Origin: Kutzneria sp. 744
Lineage (GTDB): Bacteria > Actinomycetota > Actinomycetes > Mycobacteriales > Pseudonocardiaceae
Direction of reading: 5' to 3'
Length of the DNA stretch: 64,000 nt
Assembly (NCBI RefSeq): GCF_000568255.1
Contig: NZ_KK037166.1
Location: 11,301,961 to 11,365,960 of the forward strand
Shown here: positions 27,861-36,020 of the stretch, one piece after another
How the letters are laid out: every line of letters begins with the position of its first letter
Numbering within the stretch: position 1 is the stretch's first letter
Notes under the pieces: generated by a model
The model's input: only the letters and a program-made list of their open reading frames with translations
What the model was told of the DNA's origin: nothing
Database searches by the model: none
Program-made: the position numbers and the translations under genes

Positions 27861-28802
27861 CTAACGCTTCAGGGCGGCGATGAGCCGATCGACTGAAGTT
27901 CCGAGGTTCCAGCGCTTCTTCAATGCCAGGAGGCGGTCGACGTCGGCGGGGCCGGCCGGGACGGGGTCGGGGCGGTCGAGGACGACGGGGGCGTCGACGG
28001 CGACGCGGACGACGGTGGGGGCGGCGGCGAGGTAGGGGGCGGCCTCGTTGAGCTTGGTGCGGATGCGGGCGGTGAGGCGGCGGTCGCGGGGGTCGGAGAC
28101 GGCGGTCAGGACGCCGGCGAGGGAGCCGAAGTCGGTGATGAGCTTGGCGGCGGTCTTCTCGCCGATGCCGGGGACGCCGGGGAGGCCGTCGGAGGGGTCG
28201 CCGCGCAGGACGGCCATCTCGGCGTAGGCGTCACCCGCCGAGTCGACGGGGAGGGAGTACTTGGCGGCGAGCTCGGGGGGACCGATGATCTCGACCTTGT
28301 TCCAGCCCCGGCCGACGTACATGACGGTGACGGGGGTGGGGGAGAAGCGGACCAGCTGGAAGAGGTCGCGGTCGCCGGTGACGACCTCGACGGGGGAGGC
28401 CTTCTCGGCGTGGGCGAGGGCGCCGATGACGTCGTCGGCCTCGTAGCCGACGGCTTCGGCGGTGGTCAGGCCGGCGGCGTCGAGCAGGTCGAGGATGATC
28501 GGCACCTGGGGAGTGAGGGCGTCGGGCACCTCCTCCTCGGAGCCGTCGCCGGCCTCGGCCACCCGGTGCGCCTTGTACGAAGGCAGGGCCTCGACCCGGA
28601 ACGCGGGCCGCCAGTCGGCGTCGAGACAGGCGACCAGCCGCGAGGGCTTCCGCTCGATGAGGATGCGGGCGACGGTGTCGGCGAAGCCGCGCACGGCGTT
28701 GACCGGCTGGCCGTCGGGGGAGGTCATGGAGTCCGGCAGCGCGTAGAACGACCGGAAGTACAGGCTGGCCGAGTCCAGGAGCACCAGCGGGGCAGCGGTC
28801 AT
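27861..28802 (-). CDS. 5'-3' exonuclease (polymerase I N-terminal-like, stand-alone)
   Basis: A 313-residue FEN/5'-3' exonuclease. Metal-binding acidic residues are in LLDSASLYFRSFYAL, ACLDADWRPAFR, YEADDVIGALA and VTGDRDLFQLV; the helix-hairpin-helix is GVPGIGEKTAAKLI. ATG 28802 is preferred over the upstream TTG. Such proteins remove flaps or primers and are usually housekeeping. In this window a family A polymerase and HelY are encoded elsewhere. The NACHT gene follows after 24 bases. Confidence 0.92.
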   Translation of the reverse strand: MTAAPLVLLDSASLYFRSFYALPDSMTSPDGQPVNAVRGFADTVARILIERKPSRLVACLDADWRPAFRVEALPSYKAHRVAEAGDGSEEEVPDALTPQVPIILDLLDAAGLTTAEAVGYEADDVIGALAHAEKASPVEVVTGDRDLFQLVRFSPTPVTVMYVGRGWNKVEIIGPPELAAKYSLPVDSAGDAYAEMAVLRGDPSDGLPGVPGIGEKTAAKLITDFGSLAGVLTAVSDPRDRRLTARIRTKLNEAAPYLAAAPTVVRVAVDAPVVLDRPDPVPAGPADVDRLLALKKRWNLGTSVDRLIAALKR

Positions 28803-28849
28803 CGCACAAGTCAACCAGCTACCCCCGACAGGCCACGATCCGAGGGCAA

Positions 28850-28869
28850 TTGCAGAGAAACCTCTGCAA
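28850..28869. promoter_or_regulatory. candidate ArsR-type operator
   Basis: TTGCAGAG (28850-28857) and CTCTGCAA (28862-28869) form a perfect 8-bp inverted repeat with a 4-base spacer, and a further CTCTGC half-site follows at about 28875. It is ~30 bases upstream of the regulator start, suiting autorepression of the regulator-MFS operon. Confidence 0.75.
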
Positions 28870-28899
28870 AGGATCCTCTGCGTTCGCTACGGTGGACCC

Positions 28900-29448
28900 A
28901 TGACGGAGATCAGGCTCGACGCGAAGACGCTGCGGGCCCTGGCCCACCCGCTGCGGATCAGGCTGCTGGGCCTGCTCAGGGCGGACGGCCCGGCGACGGC
29001 GACGGGCCTGGCACAGCGGGTGGGGGAGACGAGCGGCACCACCAGCTGGCACCTGCGCCAACTGGCCGACCACGGCCTGATCGAGCAGGACGAGGAGCGC
29101 GGCAACAAGCGGGAACGCTGGTGGAAGGCGGCCTACGAGTCGACCGAGCTGCGCATCGAGGACTTCCGCGACGACGAGGACTCGGCCGGCGCCCTCAACG
29201 CCTACCTGTACGAGATCGCCTCCAGCAGCTATCGCCGCATGACGACCTTCCTGGGCCAGGACTGGGAACAGTCGTGGCGGGAGTCGTTCGTCATGTCCGA
29301 CCAGGAGCTCCCGCTCACCCCGGCCGAGCTCAAGGCCATGCGTGACGAACTGCACGAGGTGATCGACAAGTACCGCCGCCCCGAGCGCCCGGGCGACGAG
29401 ATCGTGGTGACCCAGCTCCAGGGCTTCCCGAGGAAGACTCAGCGATGA
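28900..29448 (+). CDS. ArsR-type winged-helix transcriptional regulator
   Basis: A 182-residue regulator of the HTH_20/ArsR type. The N-terminal winged helix is LRALAHPLRIRLLGLLRADG, then TATGLAQRVGETSGTTSWHLRQLADHGLIEQ; the C-terminal half is helical and acidic. No metal-binding cysteines are seen. The stop overlaps the MFS start (ATGA at 29445-29448), so it likely controls this efflux carrier through the palindrome at 28850-28869. Confidence 0.9.
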   Translation: MTEIRLDAKTLRALAHPLRIRLLGLLRADGPATATGLAQRVGETSGTTSWHLRQLADHGLIEQDEERGNKRERWWKAAYESTELRIEDFRDDEDSAGALNAYLYEIASSSYRRMTTFLGQDWEQSWRESFVMSDQELPLTPAELKAMRDELHEVIDKYRRPERPGDEIVVTQLQGFPRKTQR

Positions 29449-30710
29449 AAATCCCCCTGTTGGCCCTGCTCACGGGCACCACGATCTCGGGCGTCGGCAC
29501 GGCGATGACGGTCCTCTCCATCCCCTGGTACGTCCTGCACACGACCGGCAGCGCGGCCCAGATGGGCCTGGTCGGGGCGGCCGAGGTCGCCGGCCTCATC
29601 GTCTCGTCGGCGCTGGGCGGCCCGCTGGTCGACCGGATCCAGCCCCGCCTGGTGAGCATCGGCTCGGACGCGCTGGCGGCGATCATGGTCGGCCTGGTCC
29701 CGCTGCTCGCCGCGGTCAACGCCCTGCCGCTCGAAGCCCTCATAGCGCTGGTCGTCGTGCAGGGCCTGACCAGGTCTCCTGGCGGCACGGCCGTCGACGC
29801 GCTGCTCCCCTCGACCGCGAAGTTGGCGAAAACGCCGATTTCCCGGGCGTCGAGCCTGTTGGAGGGCGCGGGCCGCACCGGACGGCTGCTCGGCGGGGCG
29901 TCGGCCGGCCTCTTGATCGCGTTCCTCGGCCCGGCCGAGGTCCTGTACGTCGACGCGGCCACCTACTTCGCATCGGCCCTGCTGACCGCGGCGTTCATCC
30001 ACGTCGACATCGCGCAGGCCAAGCCGCAGCCCTGGTCGCCCAAGGGCCACCTCGCCGAGCTGAAAGATGGCATCCGCTACCTGAAGGCCGAGCGCCTGCT
30101 GGCCGCCGTGGTCCTGATGGTCATGGCCACCAACACGCTCGACGGCGCCTACGGCTCAGTCCTGCTGCCCTCGTTCGGCAACGAGGTCCTGCACAGCAGC
30201 ATCCTGCTCGGCCTGATGGTCGGCACGTCCAGCGCCGGTTCGCTGTGCGGGATCGTCTTCTACGGGACGTTCGGCGAACGACTGCCGACCTGGGTCACCT
30301 ACTCCGTGGCGTTCCTGCTGACCGGCGCGCCGCGACTGATCACCATGGCGATAGAGCCGTCGCTGACGGTGCTGTTCCTGGTGATAGCGGTGACGTCGTT
30401 CGCCTCCGGCCTGATCAACCCGATCCTGTTGAGCCAGCTGTTCACGCGGGTGCCGGAGTCGATGCGCGGCCGGGTGTTCGGCGTGGTGGCGGCCGGCGCC
30501 CAGGTGGGGATGCCGCTGGGCGCGCTGGCCGGCGGCGCGGCAGTGCAGTTCGCGGGGTTGACCACGGCGTTGCTGGTCACCGCCGGCCTCTATCTCACGG
30601 TGACGCTGTGCCCGTTCGTGTTCCGGGTCTGGCGTCGGCTCGACGAGCCACTGCCCGTGAGCGTGAAAGGCGAGTCGTCAGGCGACCACGTCGGGGGTGC
30701 GGTCGCCTGA
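29445..30710 (+). CDS. MFS efflux transporter
   Basis: A 421-residue major facilitator of the drug-exporter (enterobactin/macrolide exporter-like MFS_3) group. GLVGAAEVAGLIVSSALGGPLVDR contains the loop 2-3 motif; about twelve hydrophobic segments are seen. It is translationally coupled to the ArsR-type regulator, a common arrangement for inducible efflux. The substrate is unknown. Its 3' end overlaps the facing small membrane protein gene by 33 bases. Confidence 0.88.
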   Translation: MKIPLLALLTGTTISGVGTAMTVLSIPWYVLHTTGSAAQMGLVGAAEVAGLIVSSALGGPLVDRIQPRLVSIGSDALAAIMVGLVPLLAAVNALPLEALIALVVVQGLTRSPGGTAVDALLPSTAKLAKTPISRASSLLEGAGRTGRLLGGASAGLLIAFLGPAEVLYVDAATYFASALLTAAFIHVDIAQAKPQPWSPKGHLAELKDGIRYLKAERLLAAVVLMVMATNTLDGAYGSVLLPSFGNEVLHSSILLGLMVGTSSAGSLCGIVFYGTFGERLPTWVTYSVAFLLTGAPRLITMAIEPSLTVLFLVIAVTSFASGLINPILLSQLFTRVPESMRGRVFGVVAAGAQVGMPLGALAGGAAVQFAGLTTALLVTAGLYLTVTLCPFVFRVWRRLDEPLPVSVKGESSGDHVGGAVA

Positions 30711-30974
30711 CGACTCGGGCTCAGGGGTGGGCCTGCGGCTCACGATCGTCACCCGGCCGGCGGCCAGCGCGTCGTCCTCACGCCGCGGCATCGGCAGCGG
30801 GGCGACGAGCTGCCCGGACTCGGCCAGCTCGCGCAGCAGCCGGTCGGTGGACCGCCGGGTGCGCCGCAGGCTGATCGGCCTGGTCACGGCCCGTGTGGGG
30901 GCCGGGTGGAGGATGTGCGCCCAGCAGCCGAGCGCCACCACAACGAGTGCTGACGTCCACAAAACGAACATCAT
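30678..30974 (-). CDS. small membrane protein of unknown function
   Basis: A 98-residue protein with one N-terminal hydrophobic segment (FVLWTSALVVVALGCWAHIL) and a basic then Pro-rich cytoplasmic tail. No family is recognised. The coding character is supported by third-position GC. The gene overlaps the MFS 3' end, so read-through control is possible. Confidence 0.6.
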   Translation of the reverse strand: MMFVLWTSALVVVALGCWAHILHPAPTRAVTRPISLRRTRRSTDRLLRELAESGQLVAPLPMPRREDDALAAGRVTIVSRRPTPEPESSGDRTPDVVA

Positions 30975-31202
30975 CTACTCCTCGCGGTCACTCTCTGTTT
31001 ACCGGCCTATCGACTTGCGTCGACTTGAGCCCCCAATCGGGTGACAGGTATGGAGTTAACCGGCACAGCGCGCTAGAAACATCCGCCATCTGGACGCGTG
31101 CACCTCCGGTGACCGGAAAGTTATCCAGAAGCACCCCTTCGGGCGGGGGCCGCTTCGAACGCATGATCCGCTTGCCGGCCGACCTCGCTAGGCTCTTGCC
31201 TC
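30975..31202. other. intergenic region with short direct repeat
   Basis: A promoter region between divergent genes. TCGACTTG occurs twice at 10-base spacing (31010-31017 and 31020-31027). No gene or clear terminator is seen. Confidence 0.45.
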
Positions 31203-32348
31203 ATGTCCGTCAGCGCAGCCCCGATCGACGTCGAGTCCCTCCGTGACCGCTTCCGCCGGGCCGCCGAGGCCGCCGCGTCGGCCGGTGTCGACGCCCTGCT
31301 CGTGTCCCCCGGTTCCGACCTGCGCTATCTGCTCGGCGCCGGCGGCTCCTCGTTCGAACGGCTGACCTGTCTGGTTCTGCCGGCCGCGGGCAGCGCGGCC
31401 GAGCCGGCGCTGGTGGTGCCCAAGCTGGAGCAGCCCGGCTACGCCGGCGTGCCGACCGACGCCCTTGGCGTACACGTGGCGACGTGGGTTGACGGCGAAG
31501 ACCCGTACCGACTAGTGGCCGACCTGCTCAAGGGCACGGCAAAGTCCATGGCCGTGACGGACATGATGCCGGCGCTGCACGCCCTGGGCCTGCGCGACGC
31601 GTTGCCGGACGCGAGGCAGGGCCTGGCCGGCCCGGTGCTGCGCGAGCTGCGGATGCGCAAGGACGACGGCGAGATTGAGGCGCTGCGCAAGGCGGGCGCG
31701 GCGATCGACCGGGTGCACGCGCGGATGGGCGAGTGGCTGCGCCCCGGCCGCACCGAGGCCGAGGTCGGCGCGGACATCGCGGCGGCGATCGTGGAGGAGG
31801 GGCACGAGGTGGCGGAGTTCGTCATCGTCGGCTCCGGCCCCAACGGCGCCAGCCCGCACCACGGCGTCTCCGACCGGGTCATCGAAGCCGGCGACGTGGT
31901 CGTGGTCGACATCGGCGGCCCGGTGCCGGAGGGCTACAACTCCGACTCCACGCGCGCCTATTCGGTGGGTGTGCCGGGCTTCGACGACGTCATGGACACC
32001 TACGCCGTGCTCAAGAACGCGCAGCAGGCCGCGGTCGACGTCGCCGCTCCGGGCGTGACCGCCGAGGCGGTGGACGCGGCGGCACGCGACGTCATCGCCG
32101 ACGCCGGCTTCGGGGAGTACTTCGTGCACCGCACCGGCCACGGCATCGGCCTGGACGTGCACGAGGACCCGTACATCGTCAGCGGCAACGACCTCGTGCT
32201 GGAGGTCGGCATGGCCTTCAGCGTCGAGCCCGGCATCTACCTGCCCGGCCGCTGGGGCGCCCGGATCGAGGACATCGTCGTCGTCAGCGAGGAGGGCGCG
32301 GTGCGCCTCAACACCCGCCCGCACGAGCTGGTGGTGCTGCCCTCGTGA
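31203..32348 (+). CDS. Xaa-Pro aminopeptidase-like M24 peptidase
   Basis: A 381-residue metallopeptidase of family M24 (creatinase/prolidase fold). The N-terminal creatinase-like domain covers residues 1-~150. The five metal ligands are visible: Asp in VVVDIGG and in YNSDSTR, His in HRTGHGIGLDVHE, Glu in SVEPGIYLPG and Glu in ARIEDIVVV. It probably cleaves Xaa-Pro dipeptides in the cytoplasm. Its stop overlaps the start of an Lrp/AsnC regulator. Confidence 0.92.
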   Translation: MSVSAAPIDVESLRDRFRRAAEAAASAGVDALLVSPGSDLRYLLGAGGSSFERLTCLVLPAAGSAAEPALVVPKLEQPGYAGVPTDALGVHVATWVDGEDPYRLVADLLKGTAKSMAVTDMMPALHALGLRDALPDARQGLAGPVLRELRMRKDDGEIEALRKAGAAIDRVHARMGEWLRPGRTEAEVGADIAAAIVEEGHEVAEFVIVGSGPNGASPHHGVSDRVIEAGDVVVVDIGGPVPEGYNSDSTRAYSVGVPGFDDVMDTYAVLKNAQQAAVDVAAPGVTAEAVDAAARDVIADAGFGEYFVHRTGHGIGLDVHEDPYIVSGNDLVLEVGMAFSVEPGIYLPGRWGARIEDIVVVSEEGAVRLNTRPHELVVLPS

Positions 32349-32797
32349 CGACACCGCTGGAACCGATCGACCGCGCCATCCTGCGGGAGCTGACCCAGGA
32401 CGGCCGGTGCAGCTTCACCGACCTCGCCGAGCGCGTGGGGCTGAGCGTGTCCGCCGTGCACCAGCGGGTGCGGCGGCTGGAGCAGCGGGGTGTCCTCAAG
32501 GGGTACGCCGCGCGCGTGGACGGCGAGCAGGTGGGCCTGCCGCTGACGGCGTTCATCTCGCTGACGCCGATCGACCCGGCCGCCCCGGACGACTATCCGC
32601 ACCGGCTGGAGCACCTGGCGGCGGTCGAGGCGTGCTACTCGGTGGCCGGCGACGCCTCCTACGTGCTGAAGGTGCGGGTCGCCGGTCCGACTGCGCTGGA
32701 GGAGCTGCTGCGGCAGATCCGGGAGCAGGCCAACGTGTCGACCCGCACCACGGTGGTGCTGTCCACGCCGTACGAGGACCGCCCGCCGGGCGTGTGA
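32345..32797 (+). CDS. Lrp/AsnC family transcriptional regulator
   Basis: A 150-residue regulator: winged helix LEPIDRAILRELTQDGRCSFTDLAERVGLS followed by VHQRVRRLEQRGVL, and the RAM ligand domain with VEACYSVAGDASYVLKVRV. The GTG start at 32345 overlaps the peptidase stop (GTGA), so the two are co-translated; an amino-acid-responsive control of dipeptide use is plausible. Confidence 0.9.
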   Translation: MTTPLEPIDRAILRELTQDGRCSFTDLAERVGLSVSAVHQRVRRLEQRGVLKGYAARVDGEQVGLPLTAFISLTPIDPAAPDDYPHRLEHLAAVEACYSVAGDASYVLKVRVAGPTALEELLRQIREQANVSTRTTVVLSTPYEDRPPGV

Positions 32798-32852
32798 GGC
32801 GCCTTTCCGCGCCGCTTGTCCGGTTTTTCTGGGCCGATAGGTCGAACGGGCT

Positions 32853-32881
32853 ATTGCCGCCGGGCAATGGGAGCGCTTCCA
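32853..32881 (+). promoter_or_regulatory. hairpin and CebR-like operator upstream of the glucanase
   Basis: ATTGCC (32853-32858) and GGCAAT (32863-32868) form a perfect inverted repeat. Immediately after it, TGGGAGCGCTTCCA (32868-32881) matches the actinomycete cellobiose-regulator (CebR, LacI family) box TGGGAGCGCTCCCA at 13 of 14 positions. It lies ~77 bases before the GH16 start and suggests induction by glucan breakdown products. Confidence 0.78.
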
Positions 32882-32957
32882 TGAGTTTCGGCAGGTCCTG
32901 CCCTGCCGTGAAGCGCTGTCGGCCGCCACGGCGACCGCCGACCCAGTGGAGTCAACG

Positions 32958-34268
32958 ATGACCCTGCCTGTCAGAACCCTGTTCAGACGCTCGATGTCCC
33001 TGCTCTCCGTCGGCGCGATGACGGTGCTGCTCACCGCGTTCGCCGGCGCCCAGGCCCAGGGCGACGTGCCCGCCCCGCCGGCCGGCTGGACCACCGTGTT
33101 CAGCGACGACTTCAACGGATCCGCGGGCAGTCCCGTGAACGGCGCGAACTGGATGTACAACACCGGCCCCGGCTCGAACTTCGGCACCGGTGAGATCGAG
33201 ACGATGACCAACTCGACCAACAACGTCCGGCTCGACGGCAACGGCAACCTCCAGCTGATCGCGCTGGGCTCCGGCAACAACTGGACGTCCGGCCGGATCC
33301 AGACGCCATCGGCCGTGGCCGGCGCCCCCGCGGGCGGCAAGCTCGAGGTCACGGCGTCCATCCAGCAGCCCAACCCGGGCAGCGGCCTCGGCTACTGGCC
33401 GGCGTTCTGGATGCTGGGCCAGGGGCAGTGGCCGGAGAACGGCGAGATCGACATCATGGAGGACGTCAACGCGCGTTCCCAGGTGGCCGGCACCATCCAC
33501 TGTGGAGTGTCCCCGGGCGGCCCGTGCAACGAGGGCAACGGCATCGGCAGCGGGCTGCGCGCCTGCGGCGGCTGCCAGACCGGCTTCCACACGTACACGA
33601 TGATCCTGGACCGCACCAACACGTCCAACGAGTCGATCACCTTCTACCTGGACGGGGCCTCGTACTTCACGGTCACCGAGGGCCAGGTCGGCACGGCCAC
33701 CTGGCAGCAGGCCTACGACCACAACCTGACGATCCTGTTCGACCTGGCCATGGGCGGCGCGTTCCCGAACGGCGTCTGCGGCTGCACCTCGCCGAACGGC
33801 GCCACGACTTCCGGCGGCGCCATGACCGTCCAGTACGTCGCCGCGTACACCACCAACGGTGGTGGCGGGAACCCGCCGCCGCCCGGCGGCGGCGCGATCA
33901 CGGGCTACGCCGGCCTGTGCCTCGACGACAACGCCGCGAGCACCGCCAACGGCTCGCACATTCAGGTCTACACCTGCAACGGCAGCGCGGCCCAGCAGTG
34001 GAGCTTCGTGCAGGCCGGCACGACCCTGCACGTGCTGGGGAAGTGCATGGACATCACGGGCGGCGGCACGGCCAACGGCACCAAGGTCCAGCTGTACGAC
34101 TGCAACAACACCGGCGCGCAGGTGTGGATACCGCAGTCCAACGGCACGCTCTACAACCCGCAGTCCAACAAGTGCCTGGATGATCCCGCGTACTCCACGA
34201 CGCCGGGCACCCAGGTGCAGATCTGGGACTGCGCCGGCACTGCCAATCAGATCTGGCACCTGTCCTGA
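32958..34268 (+). CDS. secreted endo-beta-1,3-glucanase-like GH16 enzyme with CBM13
   Basis: A ~436-residue secreted glycosidase. A signal peptide (ending AGAQAQG, ~residue 34) precedes a GH16 domain with the catalytic GEIDIMED motif: Glu163, Asp165 and Glu168. WPAFWMLGQGQWPENG is the usual block before it. A Gly/Pro-rich linker (GGGGNPPPPGGG) leads to a C-terminal ricin-type CBM13 with QQW/QVW/QIW repeats and paired cysteines. It likely hydrolyses beta-1,3-glucans such as laminarin. ATG 32958, with GGAG 7 bases upstream, is preferred over GTG 32946. The CebR-like box upstream suggests sugar control. Confidence 0.92.
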   Translation: MTLPVRTLFRRSMSLLSVGAMTVLLTAFAGAQAQGDVPAPPAGWTTVFSDDFNGSAGSPVNGANWMYNTGPGSNFGTGEIETMTNSTNNVRLDGNGNLQLIALGSGNNWTSGRIQTPSAVAGAPAGGKLEVTASIQQPNPGSGLGYWPAFWMLGQGQWPENGEIDIMEDVNARSQVAGTIHCGVSPGGPCNEGNGIGSGLRACGGCQTGFHTYTMILDRTNTSNESITFYLDGASYFTVTEGQVGTATWQQAYDHNLTILFDLAMGGAFPNGVCGCTSPNGATTSGGAMTVQYVAAYTTNGGGGNPPPPGGGAITGYAGLCLDDNAASTANGSHIQVYTCNGSAAQQWSFVQAGTTLHVLGKCMDITGGGTANGTKVQLYDCNNTGAQVWIPQSNGTLYNPQSNKCLDDPAYSTTPGTQVQIWDCAGTANQIWHLS

Positions 34269-34284
34269 TCGATGCGGGCGGCCG

Positions 34285-34824
34285 TCAGACGGCGGTCGCC
34301 CGCTCCAGCAGCGCGATGGCGCCCTCCACGGCATCGGTGAACGGCTCGGTGTTCCCGGCCGCCCGTGCCAGCACGTAGCCACCTTGCAGTACGGCCAGGA
34401 ACGTGTCGGCCAGGCGGGCGTCGAGGTCGCCCTCGGCGAGGATTTCCCTTAGCTGGCCACGAATCCAGTCGAAGTGCTCGGCGATGGGGGAGCGAAGCGC
34501 GTCGCTGGCGATGATCTCCAGGTCCTGCGCGAGCACGCCCATCGGGCAGCCGCGCAGGATTTCCCGTTCCCGGCGCAGCCAGGCGGCGATGCGCTCGGTG
34601 GGGGAGCCGGGGGAGGAGAGCTCGCGTTCGGCGGCGGCGGTGAGCTCCTCGGCGTTGCGGGTGATCGCGGCCAGCGCGAGGTCCTGCTTGCCGGCGAAGT
34701 GGTGGTACATGCTGCCCTGGCCGGCGTCCGCGCGCTGTTGGATGGCCTTCGGGCTGGTGCCGGTGTAGCCACGCTCGCGCAGCAGCTCCCGGGTGCTCTC
34801 GACCAGCCGATCGCGGGTGGACAT
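34285..34824 (-). CDS. TetR/AcrR family transcriptional regulator
   Basis: A 179-residue repressor. The N-terminal helix-turn-helix is TSPKAIQQRADAGQGSMYHHFAGKQDLALAA; the C-terminal half (DLEIIASDALRSPIAEHFDWI) resembles the LmrA/YxaF group. It is divergent from the metallo-hydrolase gene; palindromes in the 147-base gap are candidate operators. ATG 34824 begins the conserved MSTRDRLVESTRELL. Confidence 0.9.
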   Translation of the reverse strand: MSTRDRLVESTRELLRERGYTGTSPKAIQQRADAGQGSMYHHFAGKQDLALAAITRNAEELTAAAERELSSPGSPTERIAAWLRREREILRGCPMGVLAQDLEIIASDALRSPIAEHFDWIRGQLREILAEGDLDARLADTFLAVLQGGYVLARAAGNTEPFTDAVEGAIALLERATAV

Positions 34825-34830
34825 GGCCGA

Positions 34831-34858
34831 ACTGTACCTACTGTTATGTACGTACAGT
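34831..34858. promoter_or_regulatory. candidate TetR operator
   Basis: ACTGT half-sites occur at 34831 and 34840, facing ACAGT at 34854-34858. TGTACGTACA (34847-34856) is a perfect 10-bp palindrome. The site is 7-34 bases from the tetR start, consistent with autoregulation. Confidence 0.65.
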
Positions 34859-34860
34859 CG

Positions 34861-34890
34861 CACTATGACTTCAGTGACGACTGAATACAG
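34861..34890. repeat. 30-bp direct repeat, copy 1, containing a perfect inverted repeat
   Basis: The copy starts CACTAT and ends AATACAG. Inside, TTCAGT (34870-34875) and ACTGAA (34880-34885) form a perfect 6-bp inverted repeat with spacer GACG. A copy with 27 of 30 identical bases lies at 35889-35918, just after the metallo-hydrolase gene. Confidence 0.85.
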
Positions 34891-34971
34891 GCACAGTGAT
34901 CCGTGCCGCAGGTCCCGTCGATAGGACCAAAAGCCGCCAGGAGACCACGGGCGGCCGGTAGAACAAGATCC

Positions 34972-35877
34972 ATGGCTGAAGTGGGGTTCCTGAACGAGCA
35001 GTCCGCGGTGCGTCGGCTGGAGCTGGGGGACACCCGGCTCACCTTCGTGGTCGACGGCGCGATGGCGTTGGAGGCGCGGGCCTTCTTCCCGGCGGTGCCG
35101 GGGGAGTTCTGGGGCGAACACCCCGAGATGGTCGACGCGCGGGGGCGCATCGCAATGTCCGCCGGTGGGCTGCTGGTGGAGCGGGGCGACCGCAAGCTGT
35201 TGATCGACGCCGGCCTCGGACCGTTGGCCGGTCCGATCGCGGTGGGGGAGCTGCAGCTCGGGGCGGCCGACTGCGGCGCGATGCCCGACACCCTGGCCGC
35301 GTTGGGCGTCGACCCCGGCGACATCGACACCGTGGTCTACACGCATCTGCACGTGGATCACGTGGGCTGGGCGTTCGTCGACGGCCGGAAGTTCTTCCCC
35401 AACGCCCGCTACCTGGTGGCGGCGGAGGAGTGGGCGCCGCACGAGCGCGGTATCGAAGTGCCCGGCGTGCTGGAGGAGATGACCGTGGCGCCCATGCGCG
35501 GCAACCACGAGCTGATCCGCGAAGGCGACGAGGTGTGGCCGGGGGTGCGGGCCATCGTGATGTCCGGCCACACACCGGGGCACACGTCGTACGTGGTGTC
35601 CACCGACGCCGGCCGGATCGTCGCCTTCGGCGACGCCTTCCATGCACCGGCCCAGATCACCCATCCCGAGTGGGGATCGATGCCCGACACCGACACCGCG
35701 GGCGTGCTCAAGGCCCGCGCTCGGCTGGTGGGGGAGTTGGAGCAGCCCGACACCCTGGGCTTCGGCACCCACTTCGGCGACCAGGCCTTCGGCCGCCTGG
35801 TACGCAACGAGGCCGGGGTTCCGGCATGGGAGCCGGTGGTAGCGGAGTACTTGCTGGCCGCGCCCCGCAGTGTCTAG
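34972..35877 (+). CDS. MBL-fold metallo-hydrolase
   Basis: A 301-residue metallo-beta-lactamase-fold hydrolase. The zinc motif is THLHVDHVG, with His125, His127, Asp129 and His130; further ligands are in SGHTPGHTSYVV, FGDAFHAP and FGTHFGDQ. The substrate is unknown; lactonase- and quorum-quenching-type enzymes look similar. ATG 34972 starts the conserved domain and avoids a non-conserved upstream extension. It is divergent from a TetR gene that probably controls it, and it is bracketed by 30-bp direct repeats. Confidence 0.88.
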   Translation: MAEVGFLNEQSAVRRLELGDTRLTFVVDGAMALEARAFFPAVPGEFWGEHPEMVDARGRIAMSAGGLLVERGDRKLLIDAGLGPLAGPIAVGELQLGAADCGAMPDTLAALGVDPGDIDTVVYTHLHVDHVGWAFVDGRKFFPNARYLVAAEEWAPHERGIEVPGVLEEMTVAPMRGNHELIREGDEVWPGVRAIVMSGHTPGHTSYVVSTDAGRIVAFGDAFHAPAQITHPEWGSMPDTDTAGVLKARARLVGELEQPDTLGFGTHFGDQAFGRLVRNEAGVPAWEPVVAEYLLAAPRSV

Positions 35878-35888
35878 ATAGATAATAT

Positions 35889-35918
35889 CACTATAGCTTC
35901 AGTGACGACTAAATACAG
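35889..35918. repeat. 30-bp direct repeat, copy 2
   Basis: 27 of 30 bases match 34861-34890. The inner inverted repeat is slightly degraded: TTCAGT facing ACTAAA. It lies 11 bases after the metallo-hydrolase stop, in an AT-richer stretch that contains GATAATATC. Confidence 0.85.
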
Positions 35919-36020
35919 TACTCTAACGACCACAAAAGCAACCACCAGCACCGACCAGAACGCGAGAGCGTCGACGAAGGCGATGATCCGGCCAGCGCCC
36001 GTGGACACCACGTACAGCGC

